DNA from: Natronohydrobacter sp.
GTDB taxonomy: Bacteria > Pseudomonadota > Alphaproteobacteria > Rhodobacterales > Rhodobacteraceae
Direction: 5' to 3'
Length of the DNA: 7,637 nucleotides
Assembly: GCA_007116445.1 (NCBI GenBank)
Contig: SKIM01000295.1
Location: 1-7,637 of the forward strand
The notes beneath the pieces were generated by a model that did no database searches, was not told the origin of the DNA, and saw only the letters and a program-made list of their open reading frames with translations. Positions 5,874-7,637 of this stretch are shown one piece after another (the stretch's first letter is position 1; every line of letters starts with the position of its first letter). A program made the position numbers and the translations under genes.

Positions 5874-5881
5874 AAAACCTG

Positions 5882-6172
5882 TTAACGCAGCTGGCTTCCG
5901 GCACGATTTTCGACACCGGCGGCCAGACCTATCCGTGCCACCATGTCCGACAGCCGTTCCGGGCAAGGTTTCGCACCTGTGACCCAGAGATACAGATCCT
6001 GATCATTTTCTTCGAGGAGGGTCTCGTAGGCATCGAGCATCTCAGGGGCAAATCCGGCGAGCTCGGCATCTGCATAGGGGCCGAGGATGAGATCCATTTC
6101 CTTCATGCCACGCCGCCAGGAACGCATGCGCAGCTTTTTCAGCCGTGCCTCATGCGGGGTCAATTCCGTCAT
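5882..6172 (-). CDS. sdhE: Succinate dehydrogenase assembly factor SdhE (FAD assembly factor, SDH5/YgfY family)
   Basis: SdhE is a small cytoplasmic chaperone that helps attach FAD covalently to the flavoprotein subunit of succinate dehydrogenase. The 96-residue protein has the family's functional RGxxE motif as RGMKE (21-25) in the context MRSWRRGMKEMDLILG. It also has the second conserved block YETLLEENDQDLYLWVTG. Its length is normal for alphaproteobacterial members. The start at 6172 (ATG) is preferred over the GTG one codon upstream because GAGG lies 7 bases before it. The ATG shares one base with the stop of the XRE regulator gene (TGATG), so the two are surely co-transcribed and probably translationally coupled. 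The sdh structural genes are not in the window. Confidence 0.93.
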   Translation of the reverse strand: MTELTPHEARLKKLRMRSWRRGMKEMDLILGPYADAELAGFAPEMLDAYETLLEENDQDLYLWVTGAKPCPERLSDMVARIGLAAGVENRAGSQLR

Positions 6173-6573
6173 CACAACACCTCTTTCATCAGCACCCGCA
6201 GCCGCTTTTCGGCGCGTCCGATCCGCGTGCTCATCTGGGTCATCTGCTGGCGCATGCTGCGCAGGTCGGTCAGCAGCGCAGCAGCATCAGCGGCCAGCTC
6301 CTCTTCGCTTGCAGGCTCTGACAGCCCTTCACCCTCGCCGGTCAGAAGCCAGCGGATCGAGACATTCAGCAGCCCTGCCACCATCTGCAGCTTGTTTGCA
6401 CGCGGCTCTGAGTTGTCGTTTTCCCAGCCCTCGATCGTCTTGAGCTTCACCCCCAGCCTGCGTGCAAGCGTCGCCTGGTCCAGCCCCTGTGCCTCGCGCG
6501 CCGCTGTCAGCCGGTCGCCAAAGGTCGCATGGTCGCCCGAATACCAATCCGTACTCGCTGATGTTTCCGTCAT
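6172..6573 (-). CDS. XRE-family helix-turn-helix regulator with C-terminal coiled coil
   Basis: The 133-residue product has a Cro/C1-type helix-turn-helix at about residues 18-77 (TFGDRLTAAREAQGLDQATL, then GVKLKTIEGWENDNSEP, ending IRWLLTGEGEG). After an acidic linker comes a helical tail, 90-130, with heptad-like hydrophobic spacing (ALLTDLRSMRQQMTQMSTRI), which looks like a coiled coil for oligomerisation. The ATG at 6573 has GAGAGG 6 bases upstream. The gene starts a two-gene unit with sdhE, overlapping it by one base, and diverges from the aspartate aminotransferase gene. Its target is unknown. Self-regulation, or control of the shared divergent promoter region, is possible but unproven. 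Confidence 0.9.
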   Translation of the reverse strand: MTETSASTDWYSGDHATFGDRLTAAREAQGLDQATLARRLGVKLKTIEGWENDNSEPRANKLQMVAGLLNVSIRWLLTGEGEGLSEPASEEELAADAAALLTDLRSMRQQMTQMSTRIGRAEKRLRVLMKEVL

Positions 6574-6600
6574 ATCACGCCTCTCAGGTTTTGATTATGC

Positions 6601-6629
6601 TTGAACGACTTGTGCCTGCACCATATGAA
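6601..6629 (+). promoter_or_regulatory. Candidate promoter of the aspartate aminotransferase gene
   Basis: TTGAAC (6601-6606) and TATGAA (6624-6629) are spaced by exactly 17 bases, and each matches the sigma-70 consensus at four of six positions. Transcription would start near 6636, giving a leader of about 28 bases before the ATG at 6664. The -10 box overlaps, on the opposite strand, the -10 box of the divergent XRE gene through the CATATG palindrome at 6622-6627. Confidence 0.55.
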
Positions 6630-6648
6630 ACATGCGCCCGAGTTACAA
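6620..6648 (-). promoter_or_regulatory. Candidate promoter of the XRE regulator-sdhE unit
   Basis: On the minus strand TTGTAA (6648-6643) and TATGGT (6625-6620) are spaced by 17 bases, each with four of six consensus matches. Transcription would start near 6613, about 40 bases before the XRE start codon. It overlaps the divergent promoter, so RNA polymerase probably cannot occupy both at once. Confidence 0.45.
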
Positions 6649-6663
6649 ACTGGAGTTATCCAA

Positions 6664-7637
6664 ATGGCATTCCTTTCCGACACGCTGTCCCGCGTCAAGC
6701 CGTCACCGACGATCGCGGTGACCACCAAGGCCGCAGAGCTGAAAGCTGCGGGCAAGGATGTCATTGGCCTCGGCGCCGGTGAGCCTGACTTTGACACGCC
6801 CGCCAATATCAAGGATGCCGCAAAAGCGGCGATTGATGGGGGGAAAACGAAATACACCCCCGTCGACGGCATCCCGGAGCTGAAAAAAGCCATCTGCGCG
6901 AAGTTCAAGCGGGATAACGGGCTGGACTATAGCCCCGCGCAGGTGACGGTCGGCACTGGCGGCAAGCAAGTGCTCTATAATGCGCTGATGGCCACGCTGA
7001 ACCCCGGCGATCAGGTGGTGATCCCCGCGCCCTATTGGGTCAGCTACCCCGATATGGTGCTGCTCGCAGGCGGCGAGCCCGTCATCGCGGAAGCCACGGC
7101 CAAGACCGCCTACAAGCTGACGCCCGAAGCGCTGGAGGCCGCGATCACGCCAAAGACCAAATGGCTGATCTTCAATTCGCCCTCCAACCCGACGGGCGCG
7201 GGCTACACCTGGGACGAGTTGAAGGCGCTGACGGATGTCTTGCTGCGCCATCCCCATGTCTGGGTGATGTCGGACGACATGTATGAGCATCTTGTCTATG
7301 ACGATTTCAAGTTCTGCACGCCTGCACAGGTCGAACCGGCCCTCTATGACCGGACATTGACCGTCAACGGAGTGTCCAAGGCCTATGCGATGACGGGCTG
7401 GCGGATCGGCTATGCGGCCGGACCGGTCGAGATCATCAAGGCGATAGGCAAGATCCAGTCGCAATCGACCTCGAACCCCAGCTCGGTGAGCCAATGGGCG
7501 GCAGTCGAGGCGCTGACCGGGCCGCAGGACTATATCGCGACCAACAACGCCTTGTTCCAGCGCCGGCGCGATCTGGTGGTCGAAATGCTGAACGCCGCTG
7601 AAGGGGTGGAATGCCCTGTACCGGAAGGGGCGTTCTA
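6664..7637 (+). CDS. aspC: Aspartate aminotransferase, class I PLP-dependent (3' end outside window)
   Basis: The first 324 residues of a class I aminotransferase are present; family members are about 400 residues, so the C-terminus lies beyond the right edge. The enzyme moves an amino group between aspartate and 2-oxoglutarate using pyridoxal phosphate. Visible family features are GLGAGEPDFDTP (35-46), TVGTGGKQ (95-102) in the cofactor phosphate region, PAPYWVSY (121-128), NSPSNPTG (171-178) with N175, SDDMYEHL (203-210) with D204 and Y207 contacting the cofactor, and NGVSKAYAMTGWRIGY (235-250) with the Schiff-base lysine K239 and R247. The sequence follows the alphaproteobacterial aspartate aminotransferase subgroup (Igamma type); activity on prephenate is also known in that group. 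The start ATG has GGAG 8 bases upstream and its own divergent promoter. Confidence 0.94.
   Translation, partial: MAFLSDTLSRVKPSPTIAVTTKAAELKAAGKDVIGLGAGEPDFDTPANIKDAAKAAIDGGKTKYTPVDGIPELKKAICAKFKRDNGLDYSPAQVTVGTGGKQVLYNALMATLNPGDQVVIPAPYWVSYPDMVLLAGGEPVIAEATAKTAYKLTPEALEAAITPKTKWLIFNSPSNPTGAGYTWDELKALTDVLLRHPHVWVMSDDMYEHLVYDDFKFCTPAQVEPALYDRTLTVNGVSKAYAMTGWRIGYAAGPVEIIKAIGKIQSQSTSNPSSVSQWAAVEALTGPQDYIATNNALFQRRRDLVVEMLNAAEGVECPVPEGAF

Noticed and set aside
5872..5899. Run of six T on the minus strand just after the sdhE stop, as a possible terminator
   Set aside because: Only a 3-bp CTG/CAG pairing can be found before it; no GC-rich stem is present, so an intrinsic terminator is not supported.
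6703..7494. Long open frame of 263 codons on the minus strand, antisense to the aspartate aminotransferase gene
   Set aside because: The opposite strand encodes an unmistakable aminotransferase. This frame is arginine- and histidine-rich shadow sequence with no motif.

Overview
The window looks like ordinary chromosome of an alphaproteobacterium, most likely a member of the Rhodobacteraceae. The grounds are high GC with many GCGCGC tracts, an AapJ-type amino-acid-binding protein, an LdtR-like MarR regulator, and sdhE placed next to an XRE regulator. I see no tRNA, rRNA, insertion sequence, CRISPR array or integration site.

Layout. Positions 2-154 (+) hold the tail of a PEMT/ICMT-like membrane methyltransferase. 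It overlaps by 11 bases a UbiG-like SAM methyltransferase (144-845, +). Converging on this with a 3-base gap is a minus-strand thiamine operon, read from right to left: thiM (2922-3710), thiE (2314-2925), thiD (1517-2317), tenA (849-1520). Upstream of thiM, at 3718-3902, lie a TTGACA promoter, a complete TPP riboswitch aptamer and a hairpin that would mask the thiM ribosome binding site. Diverging from it (4090-5109, +) is a lone AapJ-like periplasmic binding protein with no transporter partners in view. Next on the minus strand are an LdtR-like MarR regulator (5325-5834) and an XRE regulator followed by sdhE (6573 down to 5882). The window ends inside a plus-strand aspartate aminotransferase gene (6664 onward), whose promoter overlaps that of the XRE gene back to back.

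How the genes work together. ThiM phosphorylates the salvaged thiazole alcohol and ThiD phosphorylates HMP to HMP-PP. ThiE joins the two into thiamine phosphate, and TenA recovers the pyrimidine moiety from degraded thiamine. All three gene junctions in the operon are the same ATGA stop/start overlap, so riboswitch control at thiM should pass down the operon by translational coupling. The final thiamine phosphate kinase (ThiL) and any transporter must be encoded elsewhere.

Nothing here is clearly an undescribed system. The points most worth a second look are the layout of the riboswitch expression platform (two in-frame starts and a hairpin over the second ribosome binding site), the altered ligand-site motifs of the lone binding protein beside the thiamine operon, and the shared -10 palindrome between the aspartate aminotransferase and XRE genes.
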